A stretch of DNA of 8,034 nt from Candidatus Magasanikiibacteriota bacterium (GCA_903858555.1 CAIOJG010000009.1:1-8034), one strand, 5' to 3'. Counted from the stretch's first letter, positions 1 through 7,130 are shown. Made by a program: numbers and translations. Notes: generated from the sequence alone by a model not told the origin.

Positions 1-3000
1 CAGGAACAGAAGAAATAGTTTGACCCAATGCCACCAAACCGGTACCGGAAAATAAAGCTAAAGAATTTGAACCGCCATTAAATACGGTATCAGTGACTTC
101 AAAACTTGAGCCACCCATACCAGTGGCAAAAACAGTCCACGGCGATGTGGTAGACAAAGACGATTCAAAACCAGGATTGGAGATAAGGTTGCCACCACCG
201 CCGCCACCACCATTGGCAACATTTGATACAAACAGACCATTATTACTTACCAAAGCACCATAAAAAGTTGAGGTAGATCCAAAAGCACTAGTACCATTTA
301 CATTCAATAAATTTGTCAGACTAGAAGTAACACCAATTCCAATATTCCCACTACCATCAATATAAATAGCACTTGTAGCCACCCAATCACTACCATTATT
401 TACAAATGTTTGACCAGCTGTACCAGAAGGCAAACTACCACCGCCGCCACTACTAATACCAAGCGAAGAAGTACTTACCCAATGCCCTTGCCCAAAACCA
501 TTTGACTGCCAAAGATATCCAGCCAAACCGGCAGAATCAATGAAATACTGACTAGCATTATTTCCATTTATATACAAAGATCCGCCAACATTTAAATCAC
601 CACCCACCGATAATTTATAAGTAGAAGTCGCGTCCGCACCAATACCGACATCGCTAGTACCGTTTTCGTTTAACGCACTGGTAGAAATCCAATCAACACC
701 GTTGTAAACTAAAGTTTGGCCAGGTGTGGCTGACGGCAAACTTCCACCGCCGCCACTACTAATACCAAGCGAAGAAGTACTCACCCACTGTCCAGCACCA
801 TCACCATCTGATTGCCAGACATAACCAGCAGTACCGGTGGAATCAATAAAAAATTGACTAACATTATTTCCACCAAGTAATATTGGTCCAAAAGAATCTA
901 TTCCGCCACTTTCTACAACACCGCTGGCGGTCACACGGAACACTTCTTGGTTATTGGAACGTACCGATAACAAATACCCAGGTGATGAACTGGAAAAATT
1001 ACTGGCATTGAAAATAAAGGCATTACTAGCAGTACTAGTAACTCCGGTCTGAAAAACAGTGGTCGTGGAGAAAGTCAAAGTATTTGTGACACTACCACGC
1101 ATACCAAAATCACCACTTAACAATATACCGTCATTACCGATATTCACTCCACCATTAACATTTAAACTACCGCCAAAATCAGCCACGTTTAAAACAGATA
1201 AATTTGATACTTTTGCGGTGCCGATTTCAGCATTAGAAATCGAGGCACCAGAGATATCATAAACCACCAAAGCCCCAACCACACTATCGTCAGTTACTGC
1301 AGCGTAGAGATAATTTCCAGAAATGAAAATTCCGTTGGTTGAATAAATATTGGTAAAAATTTTATTTTTAAAAACTGGATTAGACGGATCGGAAATGTCA
1401 ATCAAAGCTCCTGCCGGACCGCCAGCTGCCAAAAGTGCGACGTATGCATATTTTCCAGATACAAAAATTTTTCCTGGTGTCACCGATCCACCAGGCAAGG
1501 TACTTAAATCTAATTTTCCTATGTGAATTGGACTGGCTGGATTGGAAACATTTAAAATTTCTAAAGTGTCCGATGCCGTAACATAGGCATAATTTCCTGA
1601 AACAACAACAGCATAAGGTGCGTTTAAAGCCACACCGCCTTGATCACCGTCCAGCACTTTACTAACATGAGTTGGGTTTTTTGGATCTGAAATATCTACG
1701 ACTTCCAACGCGTTTGAACTTTGGGCGGTGATGTAAGCATAATTACCGGATACAACCAAATCATTAGGATAATTTAAGGCAACGCTACCGCCATCCGCAA
1801 GATGACCGACATTAACAGGATTGAGTGGATCGGAGATGTTAAAAATCTCAAGACTATTTGCTGTTATTACATACGCGTAATTTCCGGAAACATAAACAGA
1901 AGTTGGTAATGATACAGAAACGCTACTTATCTTTGTTGGAGTTGCCGGATGAGAAATATCAACCAATTCCAATAGACTTGCGTCGTGAGCCGTAAGGTAT
2001 GCGTAATTACCAGAAACAAAAACCGAATTTAGAGCATCGCCGTCAGTCATTTTTCCAACATGAGTTGGTTGTTTCGGATTCGAAATATCAACAATTTCCA
2101 AAGTGTTTGAAGCATCAGAAACCACATAAGCATAATTTCCAGAAACATACATCGCACGTGGTGAATTTAATGCTACCGCTCCACTCAAATCACCATTACT
2201 AATTCTTCCTACTTGAGTAGGATTAAAAACATTACCATTATTTACCAAGACATTATTGATTGTAGTAGTACCGGAAAAAATCGAACTGGAATTTACATTA
2301 ACGTCATTGTTAAAACTTGAAACACCGTTAAATGTTGATGTGGTAGAATAATTTGTAGTACCAACAAAATTTGTCGGACCGATAAAATTTGTAGAGCTAT
2401 CAAAAATGCTATTACCATTGACTTCAAAAAGAGCTCCATCCAAACCAGCGGTCGTTGTGCCAATACCAATACTACCGTAAAGATCTACAAATAAATTACT
2501 GGTGGCCTGCCAGCCAGAGCTACCAAAAAATACTGTTTGACCAGTAGTTGCCGAAGGCAAAGTAACAGAGCTACCGTTTACTTTAAAACTGCCAGCGATA
2601 AGATTTACGTCTCCGGTAACTGTGACATTTCCTGAAACAGAAAGTTTGTCGGTAGAACTGGTTTGACTATTGGTGCCGATAGTCACCGCACCACCAGCGG
2701 TGGCAAAAGTCGCACCATAATTAAACGTAGAAGTCGCGTTGGAAAAAATTGTAGTGGTAACAGATCCATTTCCCACCGCAAGCCCCGCCCCCGCCCCACT
2801 TTGCATAACACTTAAAGCCGGCGAAGCAGAATTTGCGTTAACTGATAAAATATTATTAAAACTCCAGGCACCAGAAATTATTTCATCGCTTGCTAATTTC
2901 GCCAACGATGAAGATGTAAGCCCGTCTAATTTATTTGCTTCAAAAGCGGAAGGTACTGTGCCTAATAATTTACGAGGTAAAAGTATTTCAGTACCAACTT

Positions 3001-3328
3001 TTAGTTCCAAATAAATAGGTTGATTAAAATCAACACTATCTAACGGAGTTACCGATCCAAGCAACACGCTAAACAATCCATTGGTTACCGCCACGTGATC
3101 GGTGCTAGTTCGAACTTCTGTCCAAAGTACACTACTACACGCAGAATCCGCGCAGAGACGAAACTGCATATCGTAAAAACCGTCTGCCACCGGACTGTCG
3201 GTTGTGTTTGTCAATTTACCTTGATAATTTATTTCCGGATTGAAAGCGGCGCGGGCAAAATCAAAAGACAGGAACACAAAAATTCCTACGAAAATTGTGA
3301 ACAAAATTTTCCCGGTAAAACTCTTCAT
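1..3328 (-). CDS. Large secreted fibre-like protein with seven LVIVD propeller repeats and a CBM-like module (3' end cut by window)
   Basis: The frame is open for 1,109 codons from ATG at 3328-3326 to the window edge, with no stop, so the C-terminus is missing. Residues 1-27 are a signal peptide (MKSF..., hydrophobic core, cleavage near ARA|A). Residues 30-122 form an INYQGKL-type domain ending PRKLLGTVPSAFEA, a layout I know from secreted and phage-tail-like fibre proteins. Residues 123-369 and 690-1046 are Asn/Ser/Thr/Gly-rich shaft with GSIGIGTTT and GNIGIGVTS motifs. Residues 373-690 hold seven repeats of the SGNYAYV...LEIVDISNPxxP type, matching the LVIVD repeat and enough for one seven-bladed beta-propeller. 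A Gly6 linker precedes NLISNPGFE at 1047, a typical opening of CBM_4_9-like modules. The inferred role is a surface fibre or adhesin binding carbohydrate or a host surface. The ligand is unknown. No catalytic motif was seen. Confidence 0.85.
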   Translation of the reverse strand, partial: MKSFTGKILFTIFVGIFVFLSFDFARAAFNPEINYQGKLTNTTDSPVADGFYDMQFRLCADSACSSVLWTEVRTSTDHVAVTNGLFSVLLGSVTPLDSVDFNQPIYLELKVGTEILLPRKLLGTVPSAFEANKLDGLTSSSLAKLASDEIISGAWSFNNILSVNANSASPALSVMQSGAGAGLAVGNGSVTTTIFSNATSTFNYGATFATAGGAVTIGTNSQTSSTDKLSVSGNVTVTGDVNLIAGSFKVNGSSVTLPSATTGQTVFFGSSGWQATSNLFVDLYGSIGIGTTTAGLDGALFEVNGNSIFDSSTNFIGPTNFVGTTNYSTTSTFNGVSSFNNDVNVNSSSIFSGTTTINNVLVNNGNVFNPTQVGRISNGDLSGAVALNSPRAMYVSGNYAYVVSDASNTLEIVDISNPKQPTHVGKMTDGDALNSVFVSGNYAYLTAHDASLLELVDISHPATPTKISSVSVSLPTSVYVSGNYAYVITANSLEIFNISDPLNPVNVGHLADGGSVALNYPNDLVVSGNYAYITAQSSNALEVVDISDPKNPTHVSKVLDGDQGGVALNAPYAVVVSGNYAYVTASDTLEILNVSNPASPIHIGKLDLSTLPGGSVTPGKIFVSGKYAYVALLAAGGPAGALIDISDPSNPVFKNKIFTNIYSTNGIFISGNYLYAAVTDDSVVGALVVYDISGASISNAEIGTAKVSNLSVLNVADFGGSLNVNGGVNIGNDGILLSGDFGMRGSVTNTLTFSTTTVFQTGVTSTASNAFIFNASNFSSSSPGYLLSVRSNNQEVFRVTASGVVESGGIDSFGPILLGGNNVSQFFIDSTGTAGYVWQSDGDGAGQWVSTSSLGISSGGGGSLPSATPGQTLVYNGVDWISTSALNENGTSDVGIGADATSTYKLSVGGDLNVGGSLYINGNNASQYFIDSAGLAGYLWQSNGFGQGHWVSTSSLGISSGGGGSLPSGTAGQTFVNNGSDWVATSAIYIDGSGNIGIGVTSSLTNLLNVNGTSAFGSTSTFYGALVSNNGLFVSNVANGGGGGGGNLISNPGFESSLSTTSPWTVFATGMGGSSFEVTDTVFNGGSNSLALFSGTGLVALGQTISSVP
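429..787 (-). repeat. Tandem duplication of a 102-residue shaft unit
   Basis: Two copies of an about 306-bp unit lie next to each other in the fibre gene (protein residues about 821-922 and 923-1024). Both read GNNxSQxFIDSxGxAGYxWQS...WVSTSSLGISSGGGGSLPS, followed by PGQT or AGQT, W(I/V)(S/A)TSA and GIG. The most similar DNA is 429-481 against 735-787, with 51 of 53 bases identical at an offset of exactly 306. A third, more divergent LPSATTGQT...GSIGIG copy begins near residue 257. This suggests recent internal duplication and possible length variation between strains. Confidence 0.85.
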
Positions 3329-3338
3329 AACTACTTAT

Positions 3339-3347
3339 ATTATAGCA
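3339..3347 (-). promoter_or_regulatory. Extended -10 promoter (TGCTATAAT) of the fibre gene
   Basis: On the minus strand TGTGCTATAAT ends at 3339, a perfect TATAAT with a TGn extension. Only 10 bases separate it from the ATG at 3328, so a start 6-7 bases after the hexamer would leave a leader of about 3-4 bases, an effectively leaderless mRNA. No good -35 was found. The bases that should hold it are the arms of the preceding terminator hairpin. Confidence 0.7.
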
Positions 3348-3380
3348 CAAAAAAAGAGTTTTTATAACTCTTTTTTTGTG
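3346..3380 (-). terminator. Perfect 15-bp hairpin terminator after the three-gene surface operon
   Basis: CACAAAAAAAGAGTT (3346-3360) is the exact reverse complement of 3366-3380, with a 5-base loop. It lies just downstream of the 409-aa gene's stop at 3395. The GAGTT stem is flanked by an A-tract and a U-tract, as in bidirectional intrinsic terminators. The stem is GC-poor, so strength is uncertain. Its distal arm runs into the TGTG of the next gene's extended -10. Confidence 0.6.
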
Positions 3381-3387
3381 TGGATAA
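3379..3387 (-). promoter_or_regulatory. Perfect DnaA-box sequence (TTATCCACA)
   Basis: The minus strand reads TTATCCACA, identical to the high-affinity DnaA-box consensus. It sits in the 66-bp spacer between the 409-aa gene and the fibre gene. It is 29 bases upstream of the TGTGCTATAAT element and has the same orientation as the downstream gene. The match is seen directly; binding and regulation are inferred. A second identical site is at 7160-7168. Confidence 0.5.
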
Positions 3388-3394
3388 GTAGATT

Positions 3395-4624
3395 TTATAA
3401 AAACCTCAAAATCAGAAGAATTACCGTAAAAATTGCCCCTAAAATTACTCGCCAATCAGTCAAAATTGGGATAATTTTTTGAAAAAAATTTGTGGTTGGC
3501 GCGACTCTGGCAAGTGGTGTACCAATCTTACCATTAATTTCCGAAATAATTTGGTGATTTTTGTCTAAAAACGTGATTGTAAGCTGCTTCTCCACGCCAA
3601 AGACCGAGGGAAAATTTGTATACATTCCATTTTGCCAAACGCCCATGATATAACTTTGATAACCAGTTTCATCTTGCAAGGTCATGATTGCTGTAAAAGT
3701 TGAAGATGGGACCTTTTCCGCCGGAATTTCTACCAAGGTTGTGCTGGGCGAAGAGGTGTTAAATGTGAGATCATTAAAATTAATCTCTTTAAAATTTGGA
3801 CTTTTAGGCAAAGTTGTTTCTGGAGGAATTTCAATCTTTGGTATTTCCAAAGTGGACGAAGACGGCGCCACCGTTCTAGCGACAGTCAAAGCCGACACGC
3901 TCACACCACTTGATTCTTCACCGTTTTCTCCAAAAATAAAAATAGAATAGAAATACCTCTTTCCATTTTGTAAATTAGCGTCATAAATAAAAAATTTTAT
4001 TCCATCCGCGGTTTTTCCCAAACCATCATACAGCAAACCGCCAGAATTGATATTTTCAGGATAAAAAAGAGTAGAACGTCGAATAACAACTTTACTCCAC
4101 TTATCCGCTAGGTTTATTTTTTTCCAGACCAAATAAACTTGAGAATCTTGACCGGTTGCCAAAAATAAAGGATTGGCTAGAAAAGTTTTTATCGTGGTGG
4201 TAGTTTCTGTGGGGGCAGTTGTGGTAGTTGTTGTGGTGGATGTAGCAAAAGTAGTGCTGGTAGTGGTAGACGAGGTAGTTGTTGAGATAACAGTAGAGGA
4301 AGTATTTGGAGTAGAAGTATTGGTGACATATCCTCCACCCGCTCCTCCACTACCAGGATTTGTGGTTTTTTTGCAGTCAGACGGACAATTGTCGGTATTT
4401 TCACTGTTATCACAAATACCATTATTATTACAGATTGGCGGTGGACAATCATCCGAACAAAAAGTGGAATTTTCACCCAAAGAGACATCGCATACAGTGT
4501 CGTGATTGCAAAAATAAACATCTACACTGACAGCGGAATTATTGGTGGCTGCCACGGCCGGCAAACAAAATAATAATGAGCCAGAAAAAATTGCCAATAA
4601 AAAATTAAAACGATTAATTGACAT
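3395..4624 (-). CDS. Membrane-anchored surface protein: Cys-rich repeats, Thr-rich stalk, Fn3-like domain
   Basis: This 409-aa protein is exported and probably stays anchored in the membrane. Residues 1-26 look like a signal peptide (cleavage near AVA|A). Residues 39-84 hold two Cys repeats (C39, C45, C56, C60; then C65, C71, C80, C84) with acidic residues next to each Cys (CD...EN...C..DC), which suggests disulfide-stabilised and possibly metal-binding loops. Residues 87-145 are an almost pure Thr/Ser linker, a likely stalk. Residues about 148-246 resemble a fibronectin type III domain (VYLVWKK...VVIRRS...YFYSIFIFGENGEESSGV). A second, unrecognised beta-rich region spans about 295-385. Residues 392-409 are a C-terminal membrane helix with no cytoplasmic tail. 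No LPXTG motif is present. The start overlaps the upstream gene by 11 bp, implying coupled translation as last gene of the operon. Specific function is unknown. Confidence 0.85.
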   Translation of the reverse strand: MSINRFNFLLAIFSGSLLFCLPAVAATNNSAVSVDVYFCNHDTVCDVSLGENSTFCSDDCPPPICNNNGICDNSENTDNCPSDCKKTTNPGSGGAGGGYVTNTSTPNTSSTVISTTTSSTTTSTTFATSTTTTTTTAPTETTTTIKTFLANPLFLATGQDSQVYLVWKKINLADKWSKVVIRRSTLFYPENINSGGLLYDGLGKTADGIKFFIYDANLQNGKRYFYSIFIFGENGEESSGVSVSALTVARTVAPSSSTLEIPKIEIPPETTLPKSPNFKEINFNDLTFNTSSPSTTLVEIPAEKVPSSTFTAIMTLQDETGYQSYIMGVWQNGMYTNFPSVFGVEKQLTITFLDKNHQIISEINGKIGTPLARVAPTTNFFQKIIPILTDWRVILGAIFTVILLILRFL

Positions 4625-5366
4625 ATGCCGTAATGGTCAAATTGGCAGCATACACACCACTAGCCTGAACATGCTGTGTACCGGATTCTGCTCTAAATTT
4701 TAAGGTAGTAGTGGATCCAACCAAACTTTCTGAAGTGGAAAAACCAAAAATATTTGGTGTAGTAGAAAATGGCGACCAACAACTATCTGTAACATTTCCG
4801 GAACCAGTGTTACAACCCGATCCATTGTCTAAAAATTTTTGATTAACATTATCCCCTTCTGCCGAAAAACCAAAGGCGCTGCTAGTGTTCGGAATCAACC
4901 AGTTAAAATCTGGCGTCGGAGGAGTATTTTCAGAGTAATCAGAAAAATTATTCGCTCCGGAAGTTAAAGCCGGAGATGAACCGGCAGCTACTTCTACCGA
5001 ATACCCGGCATTATTATTAGTACTAACCACAACGTCGGCGCTACTAGTAGCTATACCTCCATTTAAACCAGCGATATTTGGCAAATTAACAGCGTTTGGA
5101 ACTGTTAAACTAATAAAAGTAGTCTGATCCATCTGTTGATAACCAGCAAGAAGATTGTAGGAAGTTGACGACGAAAAACCGGTACCAACCCCACCTACCG
5201 TTTCTTCTTCATTATAATTTGTAGATGTCCCCAATCCGCCGCCATTGTTAACAGAGTCAAATTGCAAACGATAACTGGCACTTTGCATTACATAAGCCAA
5301 AGCAGGAGTAGAAAAAAAACTTACCACAACCAAAAATACAAAGGCTGTTAAAAAAAGTTTTTTCAT
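4614..5366 (-). CDS. Exported two-domain beta protein (SYRLQFDSVN/AGYQQM family), paralogue of the 217-aa protein
   Basis: This 250-aa protein begins MKKLFLTAF with a hydrophobic signal peptide (cleavage near ALA|Y, residue 24). Residues 26-79 carry the motif series SYRLQFDSVNNGGG...STNY...EETVGG...GTGFSSSTSYNLLAGYQQM, which I recognise as recurrent in secreted CPR proteins of unknown function. Residues about 84-250 form a beta-sandwich-like domain homologous to the 217-aa protein: both have NxxGY, a P-A-L-x-S-G...FSDY block, SSxFGFSA, a Cys pair in a short loop, TTTLxFxA, Q-A-S-G-x-Y and a terminal alternating hydrophobic strand. There is no membrane anchor, so it is secreted or held by a partner. 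The gene starts 6 bp after the 324-aa gene and overlaps the 409-aa gene by 11 bp. A WxL-like role, docking to the DUF916-like neighbour, is inferred from gene context; the W-x-L motif itself is absent. Confidence 0.85.
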   Translation of the reverse strand: MKKLFLTAFVFLVVVSFFSTPALAYVMQSASYRLQFDSVNNGGGLGTSTNYNEEETVGGVGTGFSSSTSYNLLAGYQQMDQTTFISLTVPNAVNLPNIAGLNGGIATSSADVVVSTNNNAGYSVEVAAGSSPALTSGANNFSDYSENTPPTPDFNWLIPNTSSAFGFSAEGDNVNQKFLDNGSGCNTGSGNVTDSCWSPFSTTPNIFGFSTSESLVGSTTTLKFRAESGTQHVQASGVYAANLTITAYVN

Positions 5367-5372
5367 ACCAAA

Positions 5373-6347
5373 CTAGGTTTTTGATTTTCGCTCAAAATTA
5401 TTACTAAACCAACGCTTGACAGAAATAGCCGAGATGATAATCAGCACCAGTCCGACTAAACAAACCAATACTACCTTCCATGGCAAAACCCAGAAAGAAA
5501 TATTTTTTTCATCTATTATATTTCCATAACCGCGATTTAAAAAAATGTTTGCTTTATAAAAACCAAACATAAACGGACGTTTCAAATTAAAATCTTTGGA
5601 ACGAACTGCGTCTGGCATTACAAAATAAGGATCAATTTTAATTTCATCTATTTTATCACCCAAAATATTCTTTAACTCAATATAGCCATACGGATCAAGG
5701 TAAACATTACCGGTATTTCCATATAACGTATTAAAATTAATATCCGGTTGCGAATAAAAATGCTTATCAGCAGTAAACTGTTGCAACTGACCATTTTCAT
5801 CGGCCTGACCGTTGACACGAACAAAGAAAAGCGATGCCAAACGAGAAATCACGGTTAAATTTCCGCTGACCACTTTATCGGCGGGAGCATTTACATCAAC
5901 CACCGGCTGAGCAGTAACGATCACAGAAGCGTACAAACCACCAGGTTGAGCATCCGCTGGGACTTGTATAGTAATTGGTATTGTAATTCTTTGACCATGC
6001 TGCAAGACAAAATCCGTTGTTTCCGGATGGATAAAATCTTTTAGCGAGTACGGTCCTTTTTCTGTGCCTAAGAGAACAATGTTTTCACCTGGAACTTTTG
6101 ATCCTTTAAAATCTTCGATTTCGATTTTAAATTGCATGTCTTTTCCGTAACGATTCGTAACCGTCAAATTTCTCACCTCGGTTTTTCCAGGATCCATCCA
6201 GAGTTCGTTTTTTCCAGGACCAATAACATAATCACCCGCTATCGGAGTATTGGATAAATTTTCTATCTGAGCGGCACGTACGCCAACCGGACAAATAATA
6301 AATGAAACCACTATAAGTAAAATCAGAGTCGCTTTTTTAGTGATCAT
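5373..6347 (-). CDS. DUF916/DUF3324-like membrane-anchored cell-surface protein
   Basis: The 324-aa protein has an N-terminal signal peptide (1-25). Residues about 35-155 form an Ig-like domain with the layout PGKTEVRNLTVTNRYGKDMQFKI...PITIQVPADAQPGGLYASV. This resembles the DUF916 domain of WxL-interacting proteins (WxLIP). Residues about 160-280 resemble the following DUF3324 domain (NTGNVYLDPYGYIELKN...PYFVMPDAVR...FGFYKANI). A membrane helix at about 289-309 is followed by a basic tail (KRWFSNNFERKSKT), giving an extracellular body and a cytoplasmic C-terminus. In Firmicutes these proteins link secreted WxL proteins to the envelope. Family assignment is by pattern recognition only. It is the first gene of a three-gene operon with its own promoter and has no evident Shine-Dalgarno sequence before the ATG at 6347. 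Confidence 0.8.
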   Translation of the reverse strand: MITKKATLILLIVVSFIICPVGVRAAQIENLSNTPIAGDYVIGPGKNELWMDPGKTEVRNLTVTNRYGKDMQFKIEIEDFKGSKVPGENIVLLGTEKGPYSLKDFIHPETTDFVLQHGQRITIPITIQVPADAQPGGLYASVIVTAQPVVDVNAPADKVVSGNLTVISRLASLFFVRVNGQADENGQLQQFTADKHFYSQPDINFNTLYGNTGNVYLDPYGYIELKNILGDKIDEIKIDPYFVMPDAVRSKDFNLKRPFMFGFYKANIFLNRGYGNIIDEKNISFWVLPWKVVLVCLVGLVLIIISAISVKRWFSNNFERKSKT

Positions 6348-6373
6348 ATTTTAAAAAAAATTTTCATGGCATT

Positions 6374-6402
6374 ATTATACTACTAACCATAAAAATTGGC
6401 AA
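6374..6402 (-). promoter_or_regulatory. Promoter of the 324-250-409 aa operon
   Basis: The minus strand reads TTGCCA (6402-6397), a 17-bp spacer, then TATAAT (6379-6374). Both the spacing and the -10 are ideal for a housekeeping sigma factor. The -35 sits immediately beyond the U-tract of the preceding terminator. Transcription should start near 6367, about 20 bases before the ATG at 6347. Confidence 0.75.
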
Positions 6403-6404
6403 AT

Positions 6405-6431
6405 AAAAAACCCTCTGAGCTGGTCAGAGGG
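6405..6431 (-). terminator. Intrinsic terminator of the 217-aa gene
   Basis: Perfect 8-bp stem CCCTCTGA (6411-6418) and TCAGAGGG (6424-6431) with a 5-base loop, followed on the minus strand by TTTTTTATTT. It begins 10 bases after the TAA stop at 6441-6443. It separates the 217-aa gene from the next operon, so the two units are probably expressed independently, with some read-through possible. Confidence 0.9.
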
Positions 6432-6440
6432 TCTATTTTT

Positions 6441-7094
6441 TTATTGAGCAACCGCGGTAACTGTTACATTGGCTGTATAATTTCCGGATGCTTGCATTGC
6501 GGTATTACCAACCTGAGCTTCAAAATTTAATGTGGTGGTTGTGCCTGAGGCAGCAGTGGGAGCAACGGAAGTAGAAACCGTAACATCACCGGTACCTACG
6601 AAAGATCTAAAACAATGGGTATAATCGGTAGAGCCAGAACCACACGTACCACTACTGCTTTTGAAAGCGCTGGCGTCGGTAGAGCTAGCTGAAAATCCAA
6701 ACGACGAAGATGCGGTTGAAGGATTTGTAAAAGTATATTCTGGAGAAGCCGTGCGATAATCAGAGAAAAAATTACTTCCACTCTTTAAAGCCGGGGTGGT
6801 GCTGGCGTGAACAAGCAAGGTATATCCACCACTTGAGTTTGTTTTTACATTACAATCGGCGGTGTTGGAACTCGTTCCTCCAGTCAAACCAGAGATGGCC
6901 GAGAGAGCAACAGAGTTTGGACAGCTCAAATCAATTTCCGTCGTTACATTCAAAGTTACAGCAATCGGCAACGTAGAGGTAGAAGTACTGGTGGCTGTGT
7001 CGGCGTTAGCTATCAAGCCCTCATTGCCTAAAAATACCATATAGCTCAACATTGATCCAACCAAACTGTACGAAATTATTTTTTTAATATTCAT
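6441..7094 (-). CDS. Small secreted beta-sandwich protein, paralogue of the 250-aa protein
   Basis: The preferred start is ATG at 7094-7092, giving 217 aa beginning MNIKKIISYSLVGS. A longer frame opening with TTG at 7133 is unlikely because it would contain the promoter's -10 element. Residues 1-31 are a signal peptide (cleavage near ANA|D). A short Thr/Ser stretch (33-41) follows. Residues about 44-217 form one domain homologous to the C-terminal part of the 250-aa protein: SGGYTLLVHAS, PALKSGSNFFSDY, SSSFGFSAS, TTTLNFEAQ, QASGNYTANVTVTAVAQ. Four cysteines are visible. C151/C161 match the Cys pair of the paralogue, and C58/C81 are extra, so two disulfides are likely. There is no anchor and no catalytic motif. 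It is monocistronic and probably abundant, judging by its strong -10 and terminator. A structural or adhesive surface role is inferred. Confidence 0.85.
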   Translation of the reverse strand: MNIKKIISYSLVGSMLSYMVFLGNEGLIANADTATSTSTSTLPIAVTLNVTTEIDLSCPNSVALSAISGLTGGTSSNTADCNVKTNSSGGYTLLVHASTTPALKSGSNFFSDYRTASPEYTFTNPSTASSSFGFSASSTDASAFKSSSGTCGSGSTDYTHCFRSFVGTGDVTVSTSVAPTAASGTTTTLNFEAQVGNTAMQASGNYTANVTVTAVAQ

Positions 7095-7121
7095 ATTCGA
7101 GCCAATTATTTTTATGCTTTT

Positions 7122-7130
7122 ATTATAGCA
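7122..7130 (-). promoter_or_regulatory. Extended -10 promoter (TGCTATAAT) of the 217-aa gene
   Basis: The minus strand reads TTTTTGTGCTATAATAAAAG, with a TGn extension before a perfect TATAAT. No convincing -35 lies 17 bases upstream. A start near 7115 gives a leader of about 21 bases to the ATG at 7094. It excludes the upstream TTG at 7133 as a start codon. Confidence 0.75.

Noticed and set aside
1257..2220. CRISPR-like array suggested by regular repeats
   Set aside because: The periodicity is about 135 bp, in frame, and encodes degenerate LVIVD propeller repeats rather than identical repeats with unique spacers.
3095..3482. Overlapping small plus-strand frames
   Set aside because: They run antisense across the start of the fibre gene, the terminator and the end of the 409-aa gene, with no recognisable protein features.
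4173..4505. Val-rich open frame on the plus strand
   Set aside because: It is the antisense of the Thr/Ser-rich stalk of the 409-aa protein; its composition is fully explained by that and it has no promoter or family likeness.
3395..4624. Sortase-anchored protein
   Set aside because: No LPXTG-like motif precedes the C-terminal helix and there is no basic cytoplasmic tail, so a simple membrane anchor fits better.
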